A stretch of 64,000 nucleotides of DNA. It comes from Conus ventricosus (lineage: Eukaryota > Mollusca > Gastropoda > Neogastropoda > Conidae). This document shows, one piece after another, positions 47,301 to 59,938 of the stretch; the stretch's first letter is position 1; each line of letters opens with the position of its first letter. The stretch is taken from the NCBI GenBank assembly GCA_018398815.1, contig CM031616.1, positions 37,877,886 through 37,941,885 of the forward strand, read 5' to 3'. Under the pieces are notes generated by a model. That model searched no databases, had not been told where the DNA came from, and saw nothing but the letters and a program-made list of their open reading frames with translations. Made by a program: the position numbers and the translations under genes.

Positions 47301-50300
47301 CTCTACACACACACACATGCACACGCACACACACACATACAGCACACATATCTTTATTACTTGTTAATATTATCCTAACTTTGGTCAAACTAGCATATTC
47401 AAGTAGTTGTTACTGTAATTTCATCAAAGCCAGCAGAGTTGAACAGTCTCATGTTTGAATGAAGGCTACACATCTAAAAGGTGGCAAAAGTGAAAACAAC
47501 ATGAGAAAATACAATACTGTGTTAAAGTCCATCGACAAAGTAATCCTCACAAATATTTCAGTTCTACTTCAAAACTAATACAATCCTTTGGTTGTGAATT
47601 TTGTCAAGAGCTCATGAAATATGTCATAATTTATCTGCATTCCATCTTCGGTCTTTCTTACATGGAATTCTAATCCTTAAGTGACCCTTTTTTTTCCAGA
47701 CTATTTCATATTTCCAGTCTAATTAATGTGTTGGTTACCTTGCCATAATCTTTTTACCCTTCAAGTCAACATATGTTTGTGTGTGTGTTTTTGTAAAACT
47801 TGTTTTGCTCAAAATCTAACAGTACTCAGACTGTTTATTTCAAAAACAAAAGACATGGCAAGATTTTGTACAAATCGGTGACCATTGTCAGTAATCTCAC
47901 CAGGGACATGAATGGTAGAAAAGATGACTTTTGCATACGTGACTGGTTAACGTGTGTACATACAAGAATTCAAACCAGGCCAATTTAAAGCCAGCAGTAA
48001 AACAGCCTTTTCACTTTTTGGCATGACATTGCTGGAATTTGAGTGTGTTTACTCAATTTCAGCGGACAAATTCATGTTAATGTGCCCAAGGTCAAGCACA
48101 TAGTGCGTGTGTAATTTTTCTTAATCTGTTTCAGCTTCTGAGACCTCGGTTGTATTCCACCAAGATGTTTTAAGCTTTGAGGGGAAAAATAAAGAAAATG
48201 TATGTCTACACACCCAAGGTAAATGGATTGGGTAGATAAGAACAAGTTTTGAGGGAAAACGGAAAGAAAATTATATACACACCTAAGTTAAATGGATTGG
48301 ACAGATGTAGATCAGAGTGAGAGGAGTGGGGGGAGTCCAGACCCATCTCTTTCACCCCTGTCAAGACCCAATTCCTGAAGAATGCTTAAAAAGTACATTT
48401 TAAAAAAACGTCATCTGCAAATACTGCAGATTATGTACTTGATTTGCTGAAAAGAGCAAATTCTGCTGCTGACCGCTCCATTCACCCGCAACTTTTTTGG
48501 ATGAGCATGTTTCATTTTGTAAAGAAAGCAGTTTTCCATGCTCCCCCTCCCCGCAGTCCACACCTCTCTGCTCCTGCATTGTCGACTCTTTGGTGAATGC
48601 ATTTTGTTTTGGTAAAGGAGGATGAATTTTGCTGCGCTCCCCGTGCCTGTTCCAGTGTTTTAGTCAGTGTAGATGTTAAAAGAAATCGGACCATCCATCC
48701 CTACACTGTCCACATGATCTTAACACAGCATTATTATAATTTTGCTTTTTTTCCCAACATGAATTGTTTGTATTACTCTTGCTGTGATCAATTGATGTTC
48801 TTTGCATATTTCGCCCATTCATAATTTGTATGTGCATTGTGTTTATGATTTTTCTTTTTTTAATGTGATCCCCTATCTCAGAATTTGTCCTGTTGCACTA
48901 TTGGTCCATTTTTAGGTGTTTACGCTTGTATTTAACTTTTAATGCCTGTTTTATTGATGAAAAAGTATTTCCAAGTTGTTAATTAAAATTTGAGAAAATT
49001 TGCACAGTTTAAGTGGTGACTCCCTGGATAACAGAAACTTTTGAGAAAACTAAGTTCAACTTTTGCATCAAAATTAAAAGATAAGAATGTCTTCCAGGGA
49101 TAGTTCTTACACTTCTAGATGCTGAATTTTATAGAATTCAGTTTCTGGCTTGAATCTATAGATAAGTGAATGTAGAACTCAATGTGGGTTAACTTGACCA
49201 TCCGTGCCTATTTGAGGCGCTAGTGGAAAAGTGGTTAAGTGCAAAGTGACTCATGCTGTGAAGGAGTGTGACATTTTAGCAGGTTCTGAGGAAGAAATGG
49301 TACAATCTGTCCTCTATCTCTAACCTCCAGCTCCTCTCCTCTTCCATATTGTTACATATCCATGATCTGCAGTTCATTGTGTATTGTATTGCAGACTTGT
49401 ATCTTACATGTTAAAAGCCTGTTAACTGTCTTCCATTCTGTAAGGCTGGCTATCAAATTGCGGCACCATTTCGCCTTAATGGCTGTATGCAAGTGGGTGC
49501 ATGTTTCTCCTCTCTTTCCCCCAGTCTCCCGTAACCCTTTTCTTCCTTCAAACCTGAATTCCTGTGCTTTCAGTGCATGTAAGAATAATCGTGCCTGAGA
49601 GTGAGCAACAAAGAATTGCTCAATTAAATCCACAGTTTGTAGTATCAACTTTTAGCATCTACAGAACTTGTATCCTAAGCAGATCTTCTCCTCATAAAGA
49701 TGTCAGGAAAAGTAAAGTATTCCATGCGTTTGTTGATGCTTGATTGGTTTGGTGTGATTTTTTTTTTCTTTGCAAGCAGCTTAGATGTGTAGTGTGCTTG
49801 CTGCCTTAGTCATTCTGTTGCCGGTGTTGATGTATGATAAGCGTTTTAACATTCTGGAAGCCATAGTTGGCTGATCTGTCCATTTGTACTCAGAGTCTTC
49901 ATCTGTCTGTGTTAATATTACCATTTGATGTCTTTCTTTGGATGAAACGAGGACTCTAAGGCTAAGCCAGTGGAAGTTCTCTGTTGCACACCTTCCCAGG
50001 GACTTCTGTTGTTTACTGAACACTTAGAGTGGGGGGGAGGGGGGTGTTAATGTTAGGAGGAAAAAGACAACATTATGCCGTCCTCAGCCACACACTGTAG
50101 AGAAGTTGTTGATGGGATGTCCATCTTGATTGAATTTTCGGTGGGTGAACCTAAGCAGAGAAGTACCCATCTTCAGACAGAACCTGATGCGTGTTGGCAC
50201 ATTTCATGCTTCCATGATTCACTGAATTGAGACATAGTGCACAGGATTTTAAACATGGGGTGTCTGATCAGCATGTCTGTACAAAAGGAGTTCAGTCATG

Positions 50301-53300
50301 TGGAAAAGTGGTTCAGGGATATAGGTTCACCGGGAAGACCAGGAAGTCTAGATAGTGGTTCTTTTGACAGGCACATCAGGATTCAAACCGATCGCTGGGA
50401 TGGCTAGTCCATTGTTCAGCCTGCATAAAATCTTAACTATTGTTTCAGTCGCACAGGATTCTTACATTCGTGAAAGTTTCCTTTAAAGTTGTGAAGGCAT
50501 TGAATCCCCTTCGGAAGTTAAGATATCTGTTATCATGGAAATCTTACCAGTAGTGATCATGACACACTGAATATACAAAACAGTTATACAAAAAGCATAT
50601 TACTTTAAAGTATGTGGGAGATCCCAAAAATAAATGCAGTTCAAATCTGTATGAGTTGAAAAATGAACCATACAACAACAACAAAACATTTTATTCAAGC
50701 TGTATGTGGGAGATTGTTGAAAAATCTGATTCAAATATGCATTAAAGAAAAATGAACTTTACAAAAATATATTTTACTTAAGCAGTATGTAGGAGATGGA
50801 GAAAAAAAATCTGGTTCAGAGTGTATGTGGTTTGGAATCATCCATTAGAGGCCCAGTGCCTGTGCCGAAATCTTTGAGAGATTTAACAAAATGCCTGAAC
50901 TGAAACTAGTAGCCTTGAACTTCTTTTTTCAGGTATTCAAATATTTTGTAAAGGCTGCTGTCCTTTCTCTTTTTGTTGAAATTTTGAAGTGCATCCTTGA
51001 AAAATTTACCAAACACTTCTCTGTGTGAAACTTGCGCCATCCAGTGTCTCTGGCGATGTACGCCTTGTGCTAGGACAAAAGTGAGTGTGGTCAGTCGTCC
51101 TTTATCAAGCCAAGATCAGGTTTCAAAGGGAGGTGACTGCAGGCGGCAATTGAAACAAACTTAAAATTTTGTTTTAAGCCAAGATGACATAATATGGACA
51201 TGGCTACTGATCACGATACAAACATCAACCTACTCAGAATCGCTTACAAGGAATGATAGACGCCCCAGGCCTTTCAGAATCCAGAGGCTGTAGTGTGATA
51301 ATGATAGTATGCAAACTGTTTTCGGGTTGTCTGTGTGTGTGAATGGTTGTTGATGTTGTTTGTTTTTTAATGGTTGGAAGAACCAGGGAGAATATGCTTT
51401 GTCTGTGTCAGGGTTGTTTCCAATGCAGTGTAATTTTGATATACAGTAACATATTTACTCTTGCTTACTCTATTATGTGTTGCCGGTGTTGGTGTAAGAT
51501 AACTATGGCAGCTGGAAATGGCAGTTAGTCAGTTTGATGTATAGCCAGGAATATCGAAGTGTCTGTGTTAATTGTATGTAGTCTTTCTCTCACTGAACAC
51601 CAGCTCACACACCCTGCCAGCCAAGGTTCTCATTCTAAACTTGTCCCTCTTGCCAGGGACCTTTATTAGATTGTGGATATGACTCCCAGTGATAAACTGC
51701 AGTAACAGACACATGCATAATGTTGTTGTCTGAGTATTCATCCCAGCATTCCTGATGAACTAAGAGGAATGGTCCGTGCTGGGTATTTTTTTTTGTGTTT
51801 ACCCAACCCACCGAAGGCAGACGTGGGTTACAATATGTGTAAACTGCGGTTCCTATCGACTGCGTGGGTTCACACGTGAAGGGTTCAGTCGCTAGCAGAA
51901 GGGCACATGTTGACTTTGGAGATTTGAAAATGCTTCCATTTCCCACCATGGACTTGAACCTGTTTTCTTTGATTTGAGAAAAAAGTTACTTTTAACTGTT
52001 TGAGTCTGTTTCTCATCTTTCCCATGTGCAGTAATAGTTTTTTTTTTTTAATAAAATAAAATAAAATAAAAAATTTAAATCAGTATGCATGATTTTGTGG
52101 AAATTCTCATGTATCTTTTGTTTCAAGATCTGTCATCCTGATGATTGATATCTTTCTTACCGACCTCCTGTGTTATTTAAGTGTCATTGCAACATTACAT
52201 TAATGATTGATATATGTGTTTTAATTCAAGAATGGCTCTGTCTTCCCTTCTGTTTTGAAACTGTTACTGATTTGAAGGGGAAAAAAACAGTTTTGTTTTT
52301 ATTGTAACAAAGTTTCTGGGCTGAGTTTTTACTTTATTCTAACAAGATGTCTTGGCTGTTTTTGTTTCTCCTTTTTTCTATTTATTCTCAGTGTATGATT
52401 ACCATATAAAATCTCAGTAACTGTATTGAATCATTTGTTGTTGTTGTTTTTTAACATCCAATGATTTTATCTAGTTCAGTTTGTGTGATAATTATATCAC
52501 ATATTTATTTCATATCCACCACTGCCTTCTTAATATCATGTAAGATTTTGCTTGTTTTGTTTTCATGATGTGCGAGATAATGTCATAAAGTTATAATTTT
52601 ATTTTCTACCAAAGACCTTTGCTTTGTCTGTTCATTGTTTTAGTCTTTTATTATAATTATATTACAATCATACATGACTGTACAGTTAGTTTGGTTGTGT
52701 TCAAATCTGGGTCACTGTCTGATAGTCTGTGAATATTATTTATTAGTGATCATATATCATCCCAAAACCACTTGCTCACAGTGGAGCTGGGACGAACATC
52801 TAAACAACAATGATGCTGTTGTTTAATATTCGTCACATCATTTCAGTGGGCGAAAGGAAGTGTTTAGGAGCAGACAGCAAGATTATCTGCCTGTGTAGTC
52901 ATATGACGAAACTTTATCCAGCTGGGCGTTAGGGTCTTCTATTAAGTTGACCAGGGAGATATGGAAAAAAATCTGGCCCCACACTTCACTCATGAGGCAT
53001 TGCTTGGACTTGAAATTGCAGCCCTTAGATTCATATCCATGTGTTTTAACCACTTGACACATGTGTGTTTAGTACTATTGATTTATTATATATATTTTTA
53101 CCTTTATGCCCAGCCAAGGTTGTGTTCCCCATTCTAATCATACTGGTAATGGTGGTTTTTTTTTATATTGAGTTCTTAGACGTATTAGTATTATTTTTGT
53201 TCTCCCATGATCTCCACCACTCTAGCATTCATTATTATTAAGTATTATTCATTATGTTAAAAACATGAGCAGTATTTTTGTTTTCCAGCACTTTTCAGTT

Positions 53301-53886
53301 CCTCGTGTTATAAAGTGAACGCAGTTTGTTGATGATCGTTTTAAAAACTCCTGTTCAGGATGGGACATTTTCCTGTGTGTGAGTTTGACAACTTTGAAAA
53401 GTCTATGTGTGGTCGGCTGTTTGTTTAAATATTCCAATGTCGTACCAAAATGTTGGCATGATGAATGTCATCAGTTTTCCATTATCATACCAGACCAGAA
53501 AAGCAGGCAGTCCATGGAATGATGGAAGTGATTCAGTTTATGTCAAACGGCTCCTTTGCAGACTTGCCCAAATTTTTCTTTCATAAAAAAAGTTTAAGAA
53601 AATCTTCTCAGTTGTCTTACTAGTTTCAGTGAGAATTGAGGTTTCTTTTCTGTGTCTGTCCACTGTCAAGCCATTTCGTTATTTTCTATGAGAACAAAGG
53701 AAAACAAAATGTTGTGACAACGTTGGAGCTGGCTGAGCGTTTGTTGTTTGTTCTGCTTTGGTGATTTTTAGCTTTGTGCAAAGAGTGTAACTTATATATA
53801 TCATATAATCTATACGGTTGTGTAAACACCAAGCAATACAGTTCTGTCTTACTCCTTTCGTGTTTGTTTTAATTCGATTGAAATCA

Positions 53887-53930
<44 letters not shown>

Positions 53931-54290
53931 ATTTGATTGAAATTCTCTCTCTCTCGCTCTGTGTGTGTTTGTGAAGGGCATTTAGCCTTTTTGATTTTTC
54001 AGTATTCTGATTTCAATAACAGTATTTCAGTATTTGGTGCTCTTGTAAACAACAGCAAAAAAAAAGGCCTAAATAGGCTAAGTTGTTTTGATACAACGCC
54101 CCAAATCCTGATCCTGATCATGAAAAACAGGATTGCTAACAGTACATCGCATGCAAATGACATGCCCAGATAACTCGCATTGGTAATCTCATAACACAGA
54201 GAAGTAACAAATATACTTGGCAGAGGTTACAATTACAGAGACATTCGTGTCATCAGCCATTTGCAGAATAGTCTTTAAGGATTGTGGTTG
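46501..54290. other. No gene recognised; a few short repeats
   Basis: (CT)n then (CA)n at 47246-47335; a duplicated segment of about 75 bp at 48175-48312 (GAGGGAAAA..AAAGAAAAT ... AAATGGATTGG); three diverged copies of an 80-90-bp unit at 50584-50830 (TATGTGGGAGAT at 50611, 50703, 50786); (AAAAT)n at 52052-52072; (CT)n at 53890-53926. The plus strand is T-rich throughout. No convincing exon. Confidence 0.5.
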
Positions 54291-54293
54291 TGT

Positions 54294-56425
54294 TTTCACA
54301 ATGATATGTGCACATACAAAGGTATGTGGACACAATGGTATGTAGACATGCAAAGGTACGTGGACACAATGGTATGTGGACATAAAGGTACGTGGATATA
54401 AAAAGGTACAAGGACACAAAGGTATGTGGACATACAAAAGTACGTGGACATATTGGTATGTGGACATACAAAGGTGTGTGGACGCAATGGTATGTAGAAA
54501 TACAAAGGTATGTGGACACAATGATATGTTAACACAAAGGTACGTGGACACAAAGGTATGTGGATATGCAAATGTACTTGGACGACAAAGGTACATGGAC
54601 ACAATGCTATGTGGACACACTGGTATGCAGAACATACAAAGGTATGTGGACATAAAGATATGCAGGCATTTAAAGGTACATGGACACAATGCTATGTGGA
54701 CACACTGGTATGCAGAACATACAAAGGTACGTGGACATAAAGATATGCAGGCATTTAAAGGTACATGGACACAATGCTATGTGGACATACAAAGGTACGT
54801 GGACACGATGGTAAGTGAACATACAAAGATACGTGGACACGATGGTAAGTGAACATACAAAGGTACATGGACACAATGGTAAGTGAACATGCAAAGGTAC
54901 GTGGACACAATGGTAAGTGAACATGCAAAGGTACGTGAACACAGTGGTATGTGAACATGCAAAGATACGTGGACAGAATCGTATGTGAACATACAAAGGT
55001 ACGTGGACACAATGGTATGTGACATACAAAAGTACGTACACACCAAGATATGCCGACATAGGCTGCAAAGGTACGTGGACACAACGGTATATAACGTAAC
55101 AAAAGTTCGAACACACCAAGATGCGCGGACATACAAAGGTACGTGGACACAGTGGTATGTGACATACAAAAATATGCCGACATAGGCTGCAAAGGTACGT
55201 GGACACAACGGTTTATAACGTAACAAAAGTTCGTACACACCAAGATAAGCGGACATACAAAGGTGCGTGGACACAACGGTATGTGACATACAAAAGTACG
55301 TACACACCAAGATATGCGAACATAGGCTACAAAGTTACGTGGACACGACGGTATGTGACATACAAAATTTCGTACTCGCCAAAATATGTGGACATAGAAA
55401 GGTATGTGGACACAGCGGTATGTGGACATACAAAGGTACGTGGACACACTGGTATGTGGAAACACAAAGGTACATGGACACACTGGTATGTGGAAACACA
55501 AAGGTACATGGACACGATGGTATGCGGACATACAAAGGTACATGGACACGATGGTATGTGGACATACAAAGGTACATGGACACAATGGTATGTGGACACA
55601 CAAAGGTACGTGGACACAATGGTATGTGGACACACAAAGGTACGTGGACACAATGGTATGTGGACACACAAAGGTACGTGGACACAATGGTATGTGGACA
55701 TACAAAGGTACATGGACACAATGGTATGTGGACATACAAAGGTACATGGACACAATGGTATGTGGACACACAAAGGTACGTGGACACAATGGTATGTGAA
55801 CATACAAAGGTACGTGGACACAATGGTATGTGGACATACAAAGGTACGTGGACACAATGGTATGTGGACATACAAAGGTACGTGGACACAAGGGTAAGGG
55901 AACATACAAAGGTACGTGGACACAATGGTATGTGGACATACAAAGATACGTAGACAGTGGTATGTGGACACACAAAGGTATGTGGACATACAAAGATACG
56001 TAGACAGTGGTATGTGGACATACAAAGGTGTGTGGACACAATGGTATGCGGACATACACAGGTACGTGGACACGGTATGTGGACATACAAAAGTATGTGG
56101 ACACAATGGTATGTGGACATGCAAAGGTACGTGGACACGATGGTATGTGGACATACAAAGGTACGTGGACACAATGGTATGTGGACATACAAAGGTACGT
56201 GGACACAATGGTATGTGGACATGCAAAGGTACGTGGACACAATGGTATGTGGACATACAAAGGTACGTGGACACAATGGTATGCGGACATACAAAGGTAC
56301 GTCGATACAATGGTATGTGGACATACAAAGGTACATGGACACAATGGTATGCGGACATACAAAGGTACGTCGATACAATGGTATGTGGACATACAAAGGT
56401 ACGTCGACACAATGGTATACAAAGG
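54294..56425. repeat. 34-bp minisatellite, about 60 units, with higher-order blocks
   Basis: The unit is two related halves, GGTATGTGGACATACAAA (18) and GGTACGTGGACACAAT (16). Since 34 is not a multiple of 3, peptide repeats have a 34-residue (102-nt) period in every frame. The unit lacks stops in several frames on both strands, giving overlapping open frames of up to 573 codons (minus) and 232 codons (plus). Higher-order variation: a block of about 90 bp with 'gcaggcatttaaa' is duplicated at 54590-54770, and a block with 'cataggctgcaaaggtacgtggacacaacggt' recurs through 55010-55380. The middle (55400-56420) is the most regular. Not credible as coding. Confidence 0.95.
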
Positions 56426-56910
56426 GATGGCGTGTCCCCACAGCACTACACCAAAACCGCCGACAACACAGGACAACCGAGGGAAGAAGATAACGGCAAA
56501 GAAGTGACGTTCGGCAACTAATACATTGCATCACCTTGAACTCCCCCAGGAGAAACGGAGCTTTAAGCCTCTTACCTGGGTTCTCAACGTTTTCATTTTC
56601 TGTACAGCTGTGAAAAATGTCGCAGAATCGACAGCTTTACCAGAGAAAATGAAGAAATATATGTAGGAGATTTCTGTTCTGCTAAACACAAAAACAAAAT
56701 AAAATGTAATATAGTGTGAATCAACGTAGATTGGCAAAGTGTTCAAAATGTTTAAAGGTTGGAAGAACAAGAATCGTGTGACTCTCATAAGAAGCCATTC
56801 ATTAGATGTGGCCTATCTGACTCTGACGGAGATCGAAGTAAAAAGGAAATCTCGCGGGACACCACTAGAAATGTTTGTGATGGAGTGCTTTGTTGATAAT
56901 ATGCTGCAAT

Positions 56911-56912
<2 letters not shown>
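56426..56912. other. Non-coding flank of minisatellite
   Basis: No gene recognised. Confidence 0.5.
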
Positions 56913-56968
<56 letters not shown>

Positions 56969-56996
56969 CGCGCGCGCGCGCGCGTGTGTGTGTGTG
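56913..56996. repeat. (CT)n/(GC)/(GT)n microsatellite
   Basis: CT run passing into GT and GC alternation. Confidence 0.95.
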
Positions 56997-57079
56997 GTTG
57001 TTGTTAGTGTTATCTACTAACAAATCGACTCACATTGAGTCTAATTTTCTTTCTTTTTATTTTTTGTTTTCCGTTATTT

Positions 57080-57580
57080 CTAAGGTCTCTGAGACACATG
57101 CTGATGCCATCCAGGCTACCACCAGTCCAAAGGCTACCACCAGTCCTGGAAGAACCTGGAAGCTTCAGGTGCCAAAAGCCTCAATGTGTCGTGTGTGCCA
57201 GTCACCTAGTGAAGACCAAGATTTTCACCAGTGCGGCCACAGCAGAGACATTCACCATCAGACAAAAACTAACATGTGAAACATTAAATCTTATCTATCT
57301 GCTCTTCTGTAGACAATGCCCTACCACAACACAATACGTTGGTGAAACAAGAAACACACTCAAGCAACGTTTCTACCACCACCGTTCAGACATCAACAGA
57401 AACACTGGCACCCTGGTCACACAACACTTCAACAACACCGACCATTCACTGGCACAGCTTCAATGCATCCCAATAGAAAACAACACACAGACAGCTACAA
57501 ACACCGACTGAGCAGGGAGTCCTGGATGGCCAAACTGAAGACCTACGCTCCTCAGGGACTGAACACTCGCTATCAGTAGG
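57080..57580 (+). mobile_element. Penelope-like element, GIY-YIG endonuclease end
   Basis: The plus strand encodes the C-terminal nuclease of a Penelope-like retroelement. GSFRCQKPQCVVC with TSAATAETFTIR forms the cysteine-containing linker. Then LIYLLFCRQC and QYVGETRN give the GIY and YIG motifs (as LIY and YVG), KQRFYHHRSDI the conserved Arg/His helix, and LVTQHFNNTDHS the later motif. After one frame change near 57495 the typical end RESWMAKLKTYAPQGLNTRYQ is cut by a stop at about 57578. The RT domain, which should precede it, is absent (5' truncation at about 57080). A 17-19-bp duplication (CTACCACCAGTCC) occurs at 57115-57150. Confidence 0.88.
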
Positions 57581-57665
57581 TGTTGCCACAACAGACTGAC
57601 AAAAAAGATGAGTGTTTACCCCATCCCCCTTCTCTCCTTCCCTTCCCCTCTCCACCCTCCCAAAC

Positions 57666-57667
<2 letters not shown>

Positions 57668-57717
<50 letters not shown>

Positions 57718-57718
57718 A
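57668..57718. repeat. Poly-C tract (about 50 nt)
   Basis: Long C homopolymer downstream of the Penelope-like fragment. Length likely unreliable. Confidence 0.95.
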
Positions 57719-57954
57719 CCTCTCTCGCTGTCTATCCGCTTTTAATCCTGAAGTTAACGAGACTAAAGCAAAAATATTAAAAGCTTTTTTTTTCTTTTTT
57801 TTTTTTAAACTACCGTGATGACGTGTTTTCTTTTCCAATGCAAAATGCGTCAGTTCAGTCATCATTTGTTATTATGACGCTGCACAAGTGTTTACGTGTA
57901 CTCACTGCGTCACTTCAAAGTTGTTTGTTATGACGTGCTCATACACATGACAAA

Positions 57955-58143
57955 AAGCCCATGAGGAAGGCCAGGTGGCCGAAATATTGGGAAAAAAACA
58001 ACTTGTTTGGAGTCCGTTTCTTTCAATTGTGTCACACACACACACACGTATATGTATATATGACTGTCGATAACACGTATCGATAAAGGCAATCGCCGAA
58101 ATATTTGCTGTCCAGAAAAGTGTTGTTTTGTTTTCTTGTGTAT

Positions 58144-58183
<40 letters not shown>

Positions 58184-58277
58184 CTAAGGAGATGTACTTG
58201 CATCGGTTCCTGAAGAAGCCTTTTGGCGAAAGCTTGAAAATGAACTCCGTGGGCGGTGCTGACTACTTATTTTTCAT

Positions 58278-58340
<63 letters not shown>
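57955..58340 (+). repeat. Three hammerhead-like motifs with (AT)n runs, 3' of the Penelope-like element
   Basis: Motif 1 at 57961: ATGAGGA-A-GGCC/AGGT/GGCC-GAAATATT. Motif 2 at about 58081: GATAAAGGC/AAT/CGCCGAAATATT. Motif 3 at 58210: CTGAAGA-A-GCC/TTTT/GGC-GAAAGCTT. All three share the order CUGANGA-like, short stem, GAAA; only motif 3 has an exact CUGANGA. (AT)n runs lie at 58148-58180 and 58280-58338. Penelope-like elements are known to carry hammerhead motifs in their terminal repeats, so these fit as remnants; self-cleavage is not shown. Confidence 0.55.
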
Positions 58341-58343
<3 letters not shown>

Positions 58344-58449
58344 GTAACCACTCGAGACATTTCTTTTCGAACTTTCTAAACAATTTCAAGATCGAGACCT
58401 ATTTCATCGTCGGACAAACGGAACAGATTTCGAACATACGTGCCAACTG

Positions 58450-58602
58450 AAATGGTCCAGCAATCCTACAAATTTGAAGTGGTCAAATTTGAAATGGTCC
58501 AGCAATCCTACAAAAATGGTCCAGCAATCCTACAAATTTGAAATGGTCCATCAATCCTACAAATTTGCAATGGTCCAGCAATCCTACAAATTTGCAGTTC
58601 TC
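58450..58602. repeat. About 27-bp tandem repeat, five copies
   Basis: ATGGTCCAGCAATCCTACAA followed by ATTTGAA or ATTTGCA, repeated with one truncated unit. Confidence 0.95.
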
Positions 58603-59136
58603 TTGTCTGGCCTGGAGAGCGCGAAAGGTGAGACGGGGGGAAAAAAAAAAAAAGACGTGAAGCGTGATGACGTATAGTTCAGTTTATGACGTAAAAACTC
58701 CAAGCCACTTCGCCGCTTCTCGGTGTGCCAAGCAATTCCTACAGGGCGTTGATTCCATCATCACAGGCAAGTGGCATTTTCTGCTGACTGCTGGTTGGTT
58801 TTGTTCTTTCTTCAAGAAACCAACTTTCAGTTTTGAAAGCCAGCGAAAAATAACAAACATCGCCATGAGGCCCAGTACTTAAAGACTCCGGACTTGTCGG
58901 ATAGACTCATAGAGGCAGCGAAAAGCGAGAAAAGGGCGTCTCAAGTGTTCGCCAGAATATTATTAGGCTAGTTGAGTGGTCAATGTGGATCAGTGTTTTA
59001 TGCCCTCCCCCCATTTGTTTTGCGTTCACCCATCATCGCTATCCCCATAGCATCATCTTTATTGATCTCAATGATTACCATAAAAAAAGAAATGTCGAAT
59101 TCTGTGTCACATCGTTTTCTGCTGTAGTGGTGATCG
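58603..59136. other. Non-coding spacer
   Basis: No gene recognised. Confidence 0.4.
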
Positions 59137-59148
59137 CAGTTTCGGTTT

Positions 59149-59926
59149 CTTTTCTTTTCTTTCTTTTTTTTTTCTTGTGCTATTGCACCCATGCTGCTTA
59201 TTCCGACCCTAGGCCTATAGCCATCGCATGGCCTGGCCGCCACAGCCGCGACACCGGCAATCAACAGGGAGCAGTCAGTGTCAAGCTGTTATGAGACAAC
59301 CCACCAGAGGTGACACTGCACTGCTGCCGAGTCATTTCGCTGGCGTTCAGTGGTGCCTGTTCTAATCCAGCATACCACATACTCAGCCCCATACCGACGA
59401 CAATAATTGCTTAGCCGCAGAGCCGGCGTGAGTGAGCTCTCCCACTGGAGGGCGCCACCACGTCCGTCCAGTCAGACAGAATCAAACCAAGGCCATAGAC
59501 AATGAAAGACAATCGAAAGTGAGATCATCATTAGAGCAGGGGGTGAAGGGCCATAGAATGTAGGACTTTGTTTATGCTGATCGATTAGGATGAAGATGAT
59601 GCTACGGATTTCCATTCTTGTCTGAGACTGAATAACAGGGCTGTACTCCACGCTTACTTTCTTAATATATCCCGATCTTTTCAAGCCCGAGAGATACAGA
59701 TACTTGCAGTGTTGATCAGGAAATTTGAGCAACACTTGCGGAGACACATCCGTCAAGTGAATGAAATTGGACAGTGTGGTCCCAGACTGCCCATAGCAGA
59801 TTCAACTGTGGGGAAGAGCCTGTCGGGGCAGAAAAATCCCACAAATAAATGGCTCTGATGGACATCGAACCAACAACCACTTAACCGGGTGTCCGTGACG
59901 CTAACCACTTCGCCGCGGCGGCTGGT
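59149..59926 (-). mobile_element. Long tRNA-headed SINE, copy 2 (with target duplication)
   Basis: Bounded by perfect 12-bp repeats CAGTTTCGGTTT at 59137-59148 and 59927-59938. The minus-strand head at 59926 has an A-box-like GGCGAAGTGGTTAGCGTC and a weakened B box (GGTTCGATGTC). The body aligns along its whole length with copy 1, for example CAGGAAATTTGAGCAACACT, GCCGGCGTGAGTGAGCTCTC and GGGAGCAGTCA. It ends in an A-rich tail (TTTTCTTTCTTTTTTTTT as read on the plus strand). 778 bp in all. Confidence 0.93.
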
Positions 59927-59938
59927 CAGTTTCGGTTT

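Noticed and set aside
54294..56425. Possible CRISPR-like array
   Set aside because: Units are contiguous with no unique spacers, and the genome is animal.
54755..56476. 573-codon minus-strand open frame (and long overlapping plus-strand frames)
   Set aside because: Entirely inside the 34-bp minisatellite. Open in several frames on both strands by unit composition; no start context, splice sites or domain.
57446..57865. Gly-rich minus-strand frame
   Set aside because: Created by the poly-C tract at 57668-57718.
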